Below, piece after piece: positions 52,051-61,716 of a stretch of DNA of 64,000 nt. The notes below the pieces were generated by a model. The model was not told the origin of the DNA. It made no database searches and saw only the letters and a list, made by a program, of their open reading frames with translations. A program made the translations under genes and the position numbers. This DNA is from Pseudomonas entomophila L48 (GTDB lineage: Bacteria > Pseudomonadota > Gammaproteobacteria > Pseudomonadales > Pseudomonadaceae), in NCBI RefSeq assembly GCF_000026105.1, contig NC_008027.1, positions 2,866,501-2,930,500 on the forward strand. The letters are read 5' to 3'. The stretch's first letter is position 1; the number at the start of each line of letters is the position of its first letter.

Positions 52051-52913
52051 TCTAAGCGCTGAAGGTAGCAGCTTACCGACCACCGTAGAGCGCCAGATAG
52101 GGCTTGTCGCTGATCGCATGGGAGTAAACCTGACCCTCGCACATGACTTCTCTAGCTGCTCGTAAGAACAGCATGGGCGAGGGGAGTGCAGACGTGAAAC
52201 ATGGGGCTGTTCTTGTGCCAGCAGGCGGGGCATGCTGGAGCTGTAACGTGGATGCAAACCAACTCGATAGGCCCCTTAGCCCTGACGCCCTAGGACTGTT
52301 TCTCCCGGAGTATTCTGAACCCATTTGCGCTCGCTTAACATCCATGGCAGGCCCGAACCACCATCGGCATATGGTTCGGGGTGGCTGAGGCTTCACTAGC
52401 TACTTGTCGTACTTGGAAGGCAATGGGCTGTCGTAGTTAACGTCAACCATGTCCAAGTTCTTCAGCTCGAAATTGGCGTAGCTCGTCCCCTGTGACGTCC
52501 GTATTGAGCCGGCGAAACTCCAAGGTGTTGTCGGATCGATACCGGATATAACGGCTTACTACAGAGCGCACGGAGTAAATGGGGCCTACAATCCCGGATT
52601 CACCCAGCTTGGTCGTGTAAGGCCTTGTGTTTCTAGCGCGTTGTTTCGCCACATGCCAAGCTTTTGATTTTCTGAGAAATGGGGGTTTGTGGGGATTTGA
52701 CCGGAGGTATGTGGGATTGGACAACTCAGGAGGTCACCTCCCATAATATTCAATTTAACATAATATACATTATGCGCACATTGCTACTGACTGGCCACAC
52801 CCTGACTAGGCCAGTTCGTGAGCTGCGCACTCTGCTTTTTCGCGCCTGACTGGTCATACCGTCCGCTATTCGATTTAATCGTCTGCAGGAATCCATCAGC
52901 CCTCGAGGTTTGC
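52051..52913. other. Island right flank, no convincing gene
   Basis: Mixed low-GC sequence. Short open frames exist (plus 52143-52388, minus 52443-52724) but have weak starts and no recognisable protein. ggaggt-ca-cctcc at ~52730-52742 is a small hairpin, followed by a very AT-rich stretch (52743-52775, taacataatatacattatg) that may be a promoter for the lipoprotein gene. The right boundary of the island is probably near here. Confidence 0.45.
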
Positions 52914-53417
52914 ATGAAGCATTGTTTCACCGTAATGATCAGCTTGTTGGTGCTCGCAGGCTGCGACGTCTCCATCAATACCAACGCTCCCATCACCAAC
53001 GCGGCACCGGCAGTCACGCTCTCCGAACCTGGCTCTGCGCAACAACAGCGGCTGCTGGTCGATACGGCGACAGAGTTCTTGCTGTTGCTTGATGCTGGAA
53101 GAATCGATATGACCTGGCCGTCGGTTGGCTCGGTACTCAAGGCGGCATCAACCGAGTCGAACTGGGTAAAAGGCATCAGTGGCTTGCGCACGGGGCTTGG
53201 CGAACTGCAGCAACGCGGTCAGTTCCAGATCGCGTTCACCAAACAGTTACCGGATGCGCCACCTGGTCATTATGCTGCCATTCAGACCCAGTCAAGGTTT
53301 GCAAACATGACCGTCACTGAAGCCGTGCTGCTCAGTGAAGAAGCTGATCAATGGCGGGTTGTCGGCTACAACATCAGTAAAGCCGTCGAGGTCTCCGCTG
53401 GGGTTCGGCTCTTCTAA
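52914..53417 (+). CDS. DUF4019-like lipoprotein
   Basis: 167 residues. Signal peptide with lipobox LAGC (Cys ~17). The mature part reads ATEFLLLLDAGRIDMTWPSVGSVLKA and ends with QWRVVGYNISKAVEV, the pattern of DUF4019, a small fold related to NTF2-like domains. The ATG has GAGG nine bases upstream. Envelope protein of unknown role. Confidence 0.8.
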   Translation: MKHCFTVMISLLVLAGCDVSINTNAPITNAAPAVTLSEPGSAQQQRLLVDTATEFLLLLDAGRIDMTWPSVGSVLKAASTESNWVKGISGLRTGLGELQQRGQFQIAFTKQLPDAPPGHYAAIQTQSRFANMTVTEAVLLSEEADQWRVVGYNISKAVEVSAGVRLF

Positions 53418-53489
53418 TCGCGGCGCTCAACCACTGCGAAAATGGTGAACGACGCCCCTCGCGGCAGCAAACTTTATTGAATGATTTAT

Positions 53490-53523
53490 ATAACTCAACT
53501 AAATACTCATTTAGTTGAGTTAT
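53490..53523. promoter_or_regulatory. Perfect 14-base dyad with 6-base loop
   Basis: ATAACTCAACTAAA (53490-53503), tactca, TTTAGTTGAGTTAT (53510-53523). It lies between the convergent DUF4019 lipoprotein and small membrane protein genes. Being AT-rich with no clean T run, it could be a bidirectional terminator or a protein-binding site. Confidence 0.6.
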
Positions 53524-53553
53524 CGTTACACGTGCGTGCTTGTTGAAGGCCGT

Positions 53554-53736
53554 TTAGTTAAGCCAAATCAAGATAAATGCAACCACACTGGAAAGGCTCA
53601 CCGCTGCACCGATAGCGGACACCCAGTCACTGCCCTTGGGATCCTTGAATCGACCCAGTGTCACGCCCTTCAAGAACCCGTAGCCGATAAAATAAAGCAA
53701 GACCTCCCAAAACAGGTGGACCAGGAAATCGAGCAT
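53554..53736 (-). CDS. Small two-helix membrane protein
   Basis: 60 residues from the ATG at 53736, with AGGAG upstream. Helix 1 LVHLFWEVLLYFIGYGFL, a short loop LGRFKDPKGSDW, helix 2 SAIGAAVSLSSVVAFILIWL. A longer frame upstream lacks protein character. Unknown function; possibly an envelope stress small protein. Confidence 0.7.
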   Translation of the reverse strand: MLDFLVHLFWEVLLYFIGYGFLKGVTLGRFKDPKGSDWVSAIGAAVSLSSVVAFILIWLN

Positions 53737-54076
53737 GCCGCCTCTCCTGCTGCGCGCTCCAACGGCAGCCAAGCCGGGTTTCTCAACTAAGGGGCCTTTG
53801 CTACAAACCATTTGCCAGCCTGCTCGAATGACTCTGCTAGCCCCACTGACCTGTGCTCGGCACCAAGTAAAGCTTGAAAATAGGTTAACGCCAGCACCGC
53901 GAGCTGAAATAAAACTGTAATTTAAATCAAACACCTGCCTTGATCTGCCCGTGCCCTGCCCTCGCCTTGAACGCCCCTCGCCCGTCCACCCACCGCAACA
54001 CGATACCCGCTTGTCATGCGGCGAATCGCACCCAGCAATCTATGCTCACCAGACCTACCTCATGGAGCCGTTCGAT

Positions 54077-55684
54077 ATGGATATTCGGCAGAAAACCATC
54101 GGTTTTGGTCTGGTCAGCATTCTCGCCGCCTTGCTGCTCGGCGGCAGCGGCCTGCTCGCCGAGCATGACCAGAACCAGGCGCTGACGCGCAACGAGGACA
54201 GCATGTCCGCCCTGCGCAACCACATGGAGGGCGACATGATGCACGATGCCCTGCGTGCCGACGTGCTGGCCGCGTTGCTGGTCAAACCTGGCGACGTCGA
54301 TACCGCCAACCAGGTGCTGGCCGACCTCGACGAGCATGCTAAATGGTTCCAGAGCGTGATCCAGAGCAATCTCAAGCTGCCGCTGGACGCGGATCTGCAC
54401 GATGCCATCAGCGAACTTGGCCCACTGCTCGACAACTACATCGCCAGCGCCACATCGATCATCCAGCTGGCACTGAAGTCTCCCGAGCAGGCACAGGCTC
54501 AGTTGCCCTCATTCATGGAGGCGTTCAAGGAACTGGAGGAGCGCAACAGTAGGCTGAGCGACCTGATTGCAAGCAACGCCGACAAAAGCCGCGCGCAAAG
54601 CAAGGCGACCCTGCATCAGGGCATTGCCGTGCTGATAGGCGGCATGGTCCTGGCGACGCTGGTCCTGGCGCTGTGCACGTTCATGCTGCTGCGATCGGTA
54701 CTGCGCCCCCTGCGCCAGACCGTGGCCGTGGCCGAACGGATCGCCCAGGGCGACCTCACCACCGAAATACGGGTGCACGAGCGCGACGAAACCGGCCACC
54801 TATTGCGCTCACTGGCCGACATGCGCGACAGCCTGAGCGCCATGATCAAGGCGATCAACGAAGAAAACCAGCAACTGCACGACGTCGCCGAGGAGCTGGG
54901 CCAGGCTTCGAGCGGCCTGGTCGAACGTACCAGCCAGCAGTCGGAAAGCGCGGTGAGCATGGCTTCGGCCACCGAACAGATGATCGCCAACCTGTCGCAG
55001 ATCGCCGAGCATGCTCGCGATGCGCAGTCGATCTCCGGGCAGTCGGAGCGCCTGGCCAGTGATGGTGGTGAAGTCATCCTCAATGTCGTGGGCGGCATGC
55101 AGGGCATCGATGAAGCGGTGCACCGCTCTTCCGAGACCATCACGGTACTGGGGCAAAGCTCCGAGGAAATCTATTCCATCGTCCAGGTGATCAACACCAT
55201 TGCCGAGCAGACCAACCTGTTGGCGCTCAACGCGGCCATCGAGGCGGCGCGGGCAGGCGACGCCGGCCGCGGCTTTGCCGTGGTCGCCGACGAAGTGCGG
55301 GGCCTGGCCGCGCGCACGGCGCAATCGACACGCGAGATCGCCGACATGATCGAGCGCATTCGCCAGAGCACGGGCAACGCGGTACAAAGCATGCAAACCG
55401 GCGTCACCCGGGTACGCGCCGGCGTGGAACTGGCCACCCAGGCCGGCGCCTCGATCCAGCAGATTCGCGAAGGCGCGCGCCAGGCCGCCTCGGTGGTGGA
55501 GGAGATCTCCCACACCATTGGCGAACAGACCCTGGCCAGCCAGGAGGTCGCCCACCAGGTCGAACGGATCGCGCGGATGTCCAGGGAGAGCACTGAGACC
55601 ACACGGCAACTGGCTTCGACCGCGCAGCGCCTGGGTGACATTGCACAGGGCATGCAAGCCAGCGTTTCGCGCTTTCGGGTATGA
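54077..55684 (+). CDS. Methyl-accepting chemotaxis protein
   Basis: 535 residues from the ATG at 54077 (GGAG upstream, better than the ATG at 54062). TM1 ~7-24, periplasmic four-helix-type sensor ~25-180, TM2 ~185-210, HAMP, then the signalling hairpin with the invariant tip [32 protein letters not shown]. Methylation-helix Glu/Gln pairs are present. No C-terminal CheR pentapeptide. The ligand is unknown; an all-helical sensor of this size often binds amines or organic acids. Confidence 0.95.
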   Translation: MDIRQKTIGFGLVSILAALLLGGSGLLAEHDQNQALTRNEDSMSALRNHMEGDMMHDALRADVLAALLVKPGDVDTANQVLADLDEHAKWFQSVIQSNLKLPLDADLHDAISELGPLLDNYIASATSIIQLALKSPEQAQAQLPSFMEAFKELEERNSRLSDLIASNADKSRAQSKATLHQGIAVLIGGMVLATLVLALCTFMLLRSVLRPLRQTVAVAERIAQGDLTTEIRVHERDETGHLLRSLADMRDSLSAMIKAINEENQQLHDVAEELGQASSGLVERTSQQSESAVSMASATEQMIANLSQIAEHARDAQSISGQSERLASDGGEVILNVVGGMQGIDEAVHRSSETITVLGQSSEEIYSIVQVINTIAEQTNLLALNAAIEAARAGDAGRGFAVVADEVRGLAARTAQSTREIADMIERIRQSTGNAVQSMQTGVTRVRAGVELATQAGASIQQIREGARQAASVVEEISHTIGEQTLASQEVAHQVERIARMSRESTETTRQLASTAQRLGDIAQGMQASVSRFRV

Positions 55685-55690
55685 AGGTTC

Positions 55691-55708
55691 GGGTGCCTGC
55701 GGGCACCC
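55691..55708 (+). terminator. Hairpin after the chemoreceptor gene
   Basis: GGGTGCC (55691-55697), tgcg, GGCACCC (55702-55708), seven bases after the stop, followed by tgccctta. Weak T tract. Confidence 0.55.
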
Positions 55709-55810
55709 TGCCCTTATAGACAACACATATTGGACATCGCAACAAATAACTCAGTCAGATATCCAGCGCAGGGCATCGACACGTATTCGAGTTATAGCCT
55801 GCGAATATAT

Positions 55811-55838
55811 TTGACAGTGTGCCTCAACGCTCTATATT
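55811..55838 (+). promoter_or_regulatory. Near-consensus sigma-70 promoter
   Basis: TTGACA (55811-55816), 16 bases, TATATT (55833-55838). It lies ~257 bases before the GNAT ATG, so the transcript would have a leader of ~250 bases containing a small ORF. Confidence 0.65.
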
Positions 55839-55904
55839 CCCTCCTCGGCAACTGGAAGGAGTCCGGCTTGCCACTTCTATAGTCACACTACTGTCAGGAA
55901 CGAC

Positions 55905-55997
55905 ATGATGTTTTTGCTCATGGATGATGCATATCTGCGACACTCCGCCCACCTCGAACTTATTGACCGGCGCTTGGCTGCAGCCCTCGTTACCTGA
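55905..55997 (+). CDS. Possible 30-residue leader or small protein
   Basis: ATG at 55905 preceded by caggaacgac (AGGA). It encodes MMFLLMDDAYLRHSAHLELI and ten more residues ending ALVT, with a hydrophobic start and amphipathic second half. It sits inside the long leader from the promoter at 55811. It may be a real small protein, an attenuating leader peptide or chance. Confidence 0.35.
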   Translation: MMFLLMDDAYLRHSAHLELIDRRLAAALVT

Positions 55998-56094
55998 GGT
56001 AGCTCGCCGCCACAACTGCCCTTGCTCGTGCCTGTGACTTGCCCTGGGTAATCACAGCGCCCGCCTGCCGCCAATAACTATATTCAGGTGTGCC

Positions 56095-57153
56095 ATGACC
56101 TCGACCACCGTGCTGCATAAGTCCGTTTCCACGCCCGTGGATATCGAGACGCGTACCGACGCCTTTGATTACCGCCCAGGCCATATCAACGATATTCCTC
56201 GACTCGCCCAGTTGTTCCAAAGCGTCTACGGGCAAACCACCCACCCTTGCCAAAGCCCGGGCTATATCCGCAGTTCAATGGACTCCGGGCAACAACAATG
56301 GTTTGTCGCCGAACTCGACAGCTTTCTTGTCGGTTGCTGTTGTGTCGCTCGGCGCCCGTGGAACCAGTCCTGGGAAATGTCCCATGGCGTGGTCCACCCG
56401 GCCGCACGCAGAACCGGGGCGATTTCCAACCTGGTCAGACTGGGACTGGAGCGCCATCGGCCACACGCCATGGAGTTGGGTTTCTACGTCACGCGCAACA
56501 TTGCAAGCCATGCCTTGATGAAGAAGATCAGGCCAGGCGTGCTGGTGGGGCACGACGGCGGGCCGGACAAGGTCGACGACATCAGGGAGTACCACCTGAC
56601 CGCCCTGCTCCCCCCGGCGCAGGAAGGTTTCGTGCATGTCGCGCCGGGGTACGCGCATAACGACGTGGCCGGCCCGATCATCGCCAGGCTGTACGATGCA
56701 CTGCGGCTCACCCCACAGCCCGGCGCCTACCCGGCCACTTGCCTGAGCGGCCCACCCGGTGCGCAAGTGCACGGCCCGTTGCGCTTCAACCATGAGCCGG
56801 GGGCCGACGCACTGATGGTGTCCGGCCAGGTCGGCGACAACCCGACGCAGCAAGCGACGCTGCAGGCACTCACTGCCCTCCTCCAGCGCCATCCCCAGGT
56901 GCAGTACTTCAGCGTGCATATCCTCGCCGACAAGCTGGAACTGCTCGCCGGCCTGGTCGGCCTTGGCTTTGCGATCACTGCCTACCTGCCGGCCTGGCAC
57001 CTGGAGGGCGGTGTTCGCTACGACTGCATCCTGCTGGTCTTCGAAGTATTCGCCGACGCCCCTCGCAGCCATGGCTTCGATGATGAGGTGGCGTTCTTCG
57101 ACCAGGCCTACGCGAAGTTGGCCGACAGCCTCTGCGCCATCGCCCTGCAATGA
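56095..57153 (+). CDS. GNAT-like two-part acyltransferase
   Basis: 352 residues. N-terminal half looks like a GNAT domain: DIPRLAQLFQSVYG, QWFVAELDSFLVGCCCVARRPW, and VVHPAARRTGAISNLVRLGLE as the acyl-CoA loop. The second half (~180-350) appears to be a degenerate repeat of the same fold (HILADKLELLAGLVGLGFA). I do not recognise a named family. It precedes a fatty-acid desaturase by 63 bases, so it may acylate a compound whose chain is then desaturated. Inference from context only. Confidence 0.75.
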   Translation: MTSTTVLHKSVSTPVDIETRTDAFDYRPGHINDIPRLAQLFQSVYGQTTHPCQSPGYIRSSMDSGQQQWFVAELDSFLVGCCCVARRPWNQSWEMSHGVVHPAARRTGAISNLVRLGLERHRPHAMELGFYVTRNIASHALMKKIRPGVLVGHDGGPDKVDDIREYHLTALLPPAQEGFVHVAPGYAHNDVAGPIIARLYDALRLTPQPGAYPATCLSGPPGAQVHGPLRFNHEPGADALMVSGQVGDNPTQQATLQALTALLQRHPQVQYFSVHILADKLELLAGLVGLGFAITAYLPAWHLEGGVRYDCILLVFEVFADAPRSHGFDDEVAFFDQAYAKLADSLCAIALQ

Positions 57154-57216
57154 AAGCGCCTCTTACCTACCGTGCATTCCCATCCCGCAACGGATGAAGA
57201 CTGGAGTATTCAGACA

Positions 57217-58200
57217 ATGACAAAAGACCAATGGCTCGTTGTACGCAAACAGATCCCCGATGGCGCGAAAGAGCCCTGGACCGTGATGTTGTGGGTTGCC
57301 GACCTGCTGCTGCTGGTGCTGGCGTGGAACTTCTGGCTGAGTGAATCCACCGCATTGCAGGTTCTAGGCCTGCTGGTCGCGGGCCTGGCCACTGTGCAGC
57401 TGTACCTGATCCTGCACGAAGCCCTGCATGGCGCGACCTCGGACAATCGCCGGCTCAACGACATCATCGGCCACTTCAACGGCTGGTTGATCGCCCTGCC
57501 GTTCCTGGTTCGCCGACGCTTCCACATGGCCCACCACACCTGGACCGCACACCCGCTCAATGACCCGGAAAACCGCGGGATGATCGAGCGCTTCGCGGTC
57601 ATGACCAAGAAGCAGGAACGCACCCTGGAGTTCATGTGGAAGCACTGGCTACCAATGATCGCCGTCAACCATTTCCTGCTGAACTGGCGTGCGCCGTTCA
57701 TTGCCCGGGCCCAAGGTGACGACTCGCCGCGCATCCTCAAGGAGATTCGTTTCGCCCGCTTGTACCTGGTGGGTTACGGGGTGGTGGCGGCCGTTGCCTG
57801 GGCTTTCGGTCATCTGGCGGACCTGGCGCTGTTCTATCTGATCATCTGGCTGTTCCTGGCCCTGATCGTGGAACTGGTCAACCTGCCTCACCACGCCGAG
57901 GCCCCGCTGCTGGCGAAAGATGGCGAGCGTTTGCAGTTCTGGGAACAGGACCGCGTTTCGCACGATTGCAAGAGTGTGCCGGTGTGGTCGCGCTTCGTCA
58001 TCCTCAACTTCAACCTGCACATCGTGCACCACGCCTTCCCCTCGGTGCCTTGGTACCGGTTGCCCGAGGCACATCGGATGCTGCACGAGCAGGATGGTAG
58101 CCCAGCGGCGTCGCAGCTCAATGAGTGGGACTTCTCCAGGAAGAATCGCCGCAGGCCGCTGCTGAAACTGATGGGTCATTTCTTCGACCATCGCGCCTGA
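57217..58200 (+). CDS. Membrane fatty-acid desaturase-like enzyme
   Basis: 327 residues from the ATG at 57217. All three histidine boxes are present: HEALH (67-71), HMAHH (103-107) and HIVHH near residue 267, the ligands of a membrane diiron centre. Four hydrophobic helices surround them (~25-42, ~46-66, ~195-212, ~215-235). It is shorter than delta-9 desaturases and resembles hydroxylase/desaturase members in secondary-metabolite clusters. Forms a pair with the GNAT-like gene. Confidence 0.88.
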   Translation: MTKDQWLVVRKQIPDGAKEPWTVMLWVADLLLLVLAWNFWLSESTALQVLGLLVAGLATVQLYLILHEALHGATSDNRRLNDIIGHFNGWLIALPFLVRRRFHMAHHTWTAHPLNDPENRGMIERFAVMTKKQERTLEFMWKHWLPMIAVNHFLLNWRAPFIARAQGDDSPRILKEIRFARLYLVGYGVVAAVAWAFGHLADLALFYLIIWLFLALIVELVNLPHHAEAPLLAKDGERLQFWEQDRVSHDCKSVPVWSRFVILNFNLHIVHHAFPSVPWYRLPEAHRMLHEQDGSPAASQLNEWDFSRKNRRRPLLKLMGHFFDHRA

Positions 58201-58227
58201 TCCATTCGAGCGCCGCTCGCGCGGCGC

Positions 58228-58294
58228 ATCGCGGCTGAAGCCGCTCCTACACGGGTGCAACACGCCCTACAGTAGGAGCGGATTTATCCGCGAT
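58228..58294. repeat. REP-type inverted repeat pair
   Basis: atcgcggctgaagccgctcc (continuing tac) and, after a short spacer, gtaggagcggatttatccgc (continuing gat). The two arms are of the two subtypes seen at 7767 and 450, so they pair with mismatches in the centre. Preceded by cgagcgccgctcgcgcggcg, as at 426-447. Confidence 0.75.
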
Positions 58295-58297
58295 GGG

Positions 58298-58591
58298 GAT
58301 GCAGTGCTGTGTGCTGACCTGTGGCTCCAGCCAAACGGCGCGCTATGCCGTCCCGGAAGTGGCCACCTTGAGCGGCAAGCCGGTGTTCGTGCTCGAAGGC
58401 GGCAATAGCGCATGGCACGCAGCCAGGTTGCCGAGCGCGCAGGGAGAACAGCACCTTCGGACGCCGCGCATCGATCGTTATCGACGGCCCTATGAGGGGG
58501 CGGACAATCCGCGCGAGGCTATGCAGGGGTATCTGGATTAGGGGTTCGGATTGGTGGCGCAGTTGGGGCGCATGGGTTCTTCGTGATCTGA
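58298..58591 (+). pseudogene. C-terminal remnant of a rhodanese-domain protein
   Basis: Reads VLTCGSSQTARYAVPEVATL then SGKPVFVLEGGNSAW, DRYRRPYEG and AMQGYLD, which is the end of a multi-rhodanese protein with its Cys loop. The next codon is TAG where relatives have TGG (YLDWE), and a later frame change precedes AHGFFVI and the original stop at 58589-58591. The N-terminal domains are missing. Clearly dead. Confidence 0.8.
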
Positions 58592-58677
58592 AATGTTCGT
58601 CGGCAAGTGGGGATTTTTGGCCTCGACTAACCTGTAACTGCGTGCCGCCCTCATGCGGCATGGTCAAGGAGAACAGG

Positions 58678-61653
58678 ATGAAAGACTCGGATCACTCACT
58701 GCATCACGGCACGCCAACCGTGGCGGTTCGCGACAACCGCGGCCTGGCCGTGCGCCAGGTCGTCTACCACCGTCATCCGGATACACCCGCTGACACCGAC
58801 GCGCGCATCACCCGCCACCGCTTCGATGCGCTCGGCCATCTGCTCGAAAGCATCGACCCGCGGTTGCACGAGCGGCGCCAGACCATCCCCGACACCGCGC
58901 CCAACTTCACCTATTACCAGTCGATGGCAGGCAACGTGCAGAGCACCGACAGTGTCGATGCCGGCCACGCCCTCGCGCTGAGCGACATCGCCGGCCGCCC
59001 GCTGATGAGCCTCAGTGCCAACGACCTCGTCCGTTACCACCACTACGAACTGGCCCCACTCGCGGGCCGGCCGCACGACATCACCGAAGGCGCCGCCGGA
59101 GAAACGCCCCGCATCGCCGAGCGCTTCATCTGGGCCGGCAACGACCAGGCCGCCAAGGACCACAACCTCGCCGGCCAGTGCGTTCGCCATTACGGCACCG
59201 CCGGCCGTCTTAGGACCGACAGCGTCGCACTCACCGGCCTGCCGCTGTCCTCTACCCGCCAACTGCTCGCCGCCGACGGCGAAGCCGACTGGCAAGGGGC
59301 GGACGAGGCGGCATGGGAGCGCCTGCTGGCGCCGCAAACCTACACCACGCTCGCCCGCGTCGACGCCACCGGCACGCTGCTCGAACAGACCGACGCACAC
59401 GGGCACCAGCAACACCTGGTCCACGATGTCGCCGGACAACTGGCCAGCAGCTGGCTGACCATCAAGGACGGCACAAAGCAGGTCATCCTCAGCTCCGTCG
59501 AATACTCCGCCGCCGGCCAGAAGCTGCGCGAGGAGCATGGCAACGGCGTGGTCACCACCTTTACCTACGAACCCCGCACCCAACGCCTCCTGCACATCCT
59601 GGTCGTGCGGCCAACCGATGGAAAACGCCTGCAAGACCTGCGCTACGCCTACGACCCGGTGGGCAATGTGATTCACCTGCACAACGACGCCGAAGCGACA
59701 CGCTTCTACCGCAACCAGAAGGTCGTTCCCGAGCACCACTACACCTACGACACCCTGTACCAACTGACCAAAGCCACCGGCCGCGAACTGCGCGACATCG
59801 CCAAGCAACACCAGAAAAATCGCCCGATCACCCTCCCGCCCCCCTCCACCGACGGTACCCTCGTCAATTATGTGCGCCACTACTGCTATGACCGTGGCGG
59901 TAACCTGACCCACCTCAAGCACAACCCACAAGACCCGCCCAACGCTTACACGATCGAGCTGACGGTGTCCGAGCGCAGCAACCGCGCCATGGATAAAAAA
60001 GTGACGGAAGACCCCGCGCAGGTCGACACCTACTTCGACGCTGCCGGCAATCAACGCCAGTTGCAGACGAACCAGCAATTGCAGTGGACCAGCCGGGGCG
60101 AGTTGGCGCGAGCCGTGCAGATGCCCCGTGACAGTTTGGTGGACGACGAGGAGATCTACCGCTACGACGCCAGCGGCCAGCGAGTGACCAAACACCGCTC
60201 GGACCTGACCTCCGGGACCGTGCGCCGCAGCCACGTGCTCTACCTGCCGGGGCTGGAGTTGCGCACCCAGTACAACGATGCGGCCGTGGAATCGTTGCGG
60301 CACGAAATCATCGTCGGCGCAGCCGGCAGCGCCCAGGTGCGGGTGCTGCATTGGGAAACGGGCATCCCCTCCGACATGGCCAACGACTCGATCCGCTACA
60401 GCTACACCGACCTGATCGGCAGCGTCGGGCTGGAGTTGGATAAAGGCGCAAACCTCATCAGCCAAGAAGAGTACTACCCCTACGGCGACACGGCGGTGTG
60501 GCTGCCGCACAACAGCGTGGAAGCGCTGTACAAGACCGTGCGTTATTCCGGCAAGGAGCGGGATGTGACGGGGCTGTATTACTACGGGTATCGCTATTAC
60601 CAGCCCTGGTTGGGGCGGTGGTTGAGTGCGGATCCGGCGGGAACGGTGGATGGGCTGAACCTGTACCAGATGGCCGGAAACAACCCAATCACATTCAAGG
60701 ATAGGCTGGGGTTGGCACTTGACAGATGGGCGAACATCAATTTGGTCGAAGACCTGCCAGAGAGGAGTACGGGAGATAAAGTGATGACAGCCGTACACCG
60801 TACCGTTGACAAAGTGCTTGATCCAGACAGGGAGTCCATGATGGACCGGTTTGACGCGGTGGTGGCATCGCATGAAGTCATAGCCAGCGCCGAAGAAGAA
60901 ATGAGAAGCTTTGTAGATTCCAAGTGGCTGCACATCGTGACGCGGGCGACCTTGAAAATACTGACAGAACTGTTGGCCTCCGCTTATTCAAACCTGGTAG
61001 GGCTAGCAGTAGCGCCGGCTGGCGGCGTAGTTTCTCTTGTTGCAAAAACCATGGCAAAAGAATCCGTCAAAAAAATCACCAACAATCCTGACATTATTCC
61101 TAATACCGACATCGCAAAAAAATTAAACGCCGATTCGCGCTCTTGGAGTCAAAAGCTAAAAGACGAGGTGGCGAAACAATTTGCCTTGGAGAAAGCAAAG
61201 GATAAGGCCATGGATATAGGTACTAACAGCACCGTAAAATTTGCCGCAGAACAGTCGGGCTACGATGGCATTCTTCCGTCCCTGCCCTTTAGCGGTATGG
61301 AAAACATCGCGAAGGAGGTAGACAAGGCAATGGGCACCGGAAAAGACACGCTTCTGGCGGTGGCGCTAGGCAATGTCATGATTGCAAGGAAAGTGTTATT
61401 CGATAGCCTGGAAGACTTCCTGATGGCCGTGGCCAACAACTCCCGTCCGGTCAACAGCCTAGACGGCGGTTGGGAATTCGTGAGCGAGGAAGATCACATG
61501 CATGGGGAAAGAGCAATCCCAACAAGTAGGCACTTAATGCCTTATTGTCTTACCGTGACGACGATAAACGGGCAGTTTACGATGGCATTCGCTTTTTTGA
61601 ACCGAATGCAAAAAATGCTCGTCCAAACAATCGCCCAACGGGCCAATCAATGA
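58678..61653 (+). CDS. Rhs/TccC-like repeat protein with variable C-terminal region
   Basis: 991 residues from the ATG at 58678, after AAGGAG. It has TccC proportions: many YD/Rhs repeats (e.g. YDPVGNVIHLHND; YRYDASGQRV), then the conserved core end GLYYYGYRYYQPWLGRWLSADP and NLYQMAGNNPITF near residue 650-672. The last ~315 residues are unlike the rest, lower in GC, helical, with no motif I recognise. In this class the core forms a shell that encloses the C-terminal toxin. No type VI VgrG/PAAR gene, Tc A/B gene or immunity gene is nearby. Confidence 0.9.
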   Translation: MKDSDHSLHHGTPTVAVRDNRGLAVRQVVYHRHPDTPADTDARITRHRFDALGHLLESIDPRLHERRQTIPDTAPNFTYYQSMAGNVQSTDSVDAGHALALSDIAGRPLMSLSANDLVRYHHYELAPLAGRPHDITEGAAGETPRIAERFIWAGNDQAAKDHNLAGQCVRHYGTAGRLRTDSVALTGLPLSSTRQLLAADGEADWQGADEAAWERLLAPQTYTTLARVDATGTLLEQTDAHGHQQHLVHDVAGQLASSWLTIKDGTKQVILSSVEYSAAGQKLREEHGNGVVTTFTYEPRTQRLLHILVVRPTDGKRLQDLRYAYDPVGNVIHLHNDAEATRFYRNQKVVPEHHYTYDTLYQLTKATGRELRDIAKQHQKNRPITLPPPSTDGTLVNYVRHYCYDRGGNLTHLKHNPQDPPNAYTIELTVSERSNRAMDKKVTEDPAQVDTYFDAAGNQRQLQTNQQLQWTSRGELARAVQMPRDSLVDDEEIYRYDASGQRVTKHRSDLTSGTVRRSHVLYLPGLELRTQYNDAAVESLRHEIIVGAAGSAQVRVLHWETGIPSDMANDSIRYSYTDLIGSVGLELDKGANLISQEEYYPYGDTAVWLPHNSVEALYKTVRYSGKERDVTGLYYYGYRYYQPWLGRWLSADPAGTVDGLNLYQMAGNNPITFKDRLGLALDRWANINLVEDLPERSTGDKVMTAVHRTVDKVLDPDRESMMDRFDAVVASHEVIASAEEEMRSFVDSKWLHIVTRATLKILTELLASAYSNLVGLAVAPAGGVVSLVAKTMAKESVKKITNNPDIIPNTDIAKKLNADSRSWSQKLKDEVAKQFALEKAKDKAMDIGTNSTVKFAAEQSGYDGILPSLPFSGMENIAKEVDKAMGTGKDTLLAVALGNVMIARKVLFDSLEDFLMAVANNSRPVNSLDGGWEFVSEEDHMHGERAIPTSRHLMPYCLTVTTINGQFTMAFAFLNRMQKMLVQTIAQRANQ

Positions 61654-61716
61654 GTTCACAAGAACGTTGAAAATCGACTTGCCAACTGAGGTAATGGGCC
61701 TTTGAGTCGGTGACGC

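Noticed and set aside
52143..52388. 81-codon plus-strand frame after the large NTPase, considered as a partner gene
   Set aside because: No good ribosome site and no hydrophobic core or motif; not enough to call a partner.
52443..52724. 93-codon minus-strand frame in the island's right flank
   Set aside because: No convincing start or homology, and it runs through a hairpin and AT-rich DNA; kept only as part of the unassigned flank.
58696..60933. A 745-codon open frame antisense to the rhs-like gene
   Set aside because: Same shadow effect; no motif, and the Rhs repeats on the plus strand are unmistakable.
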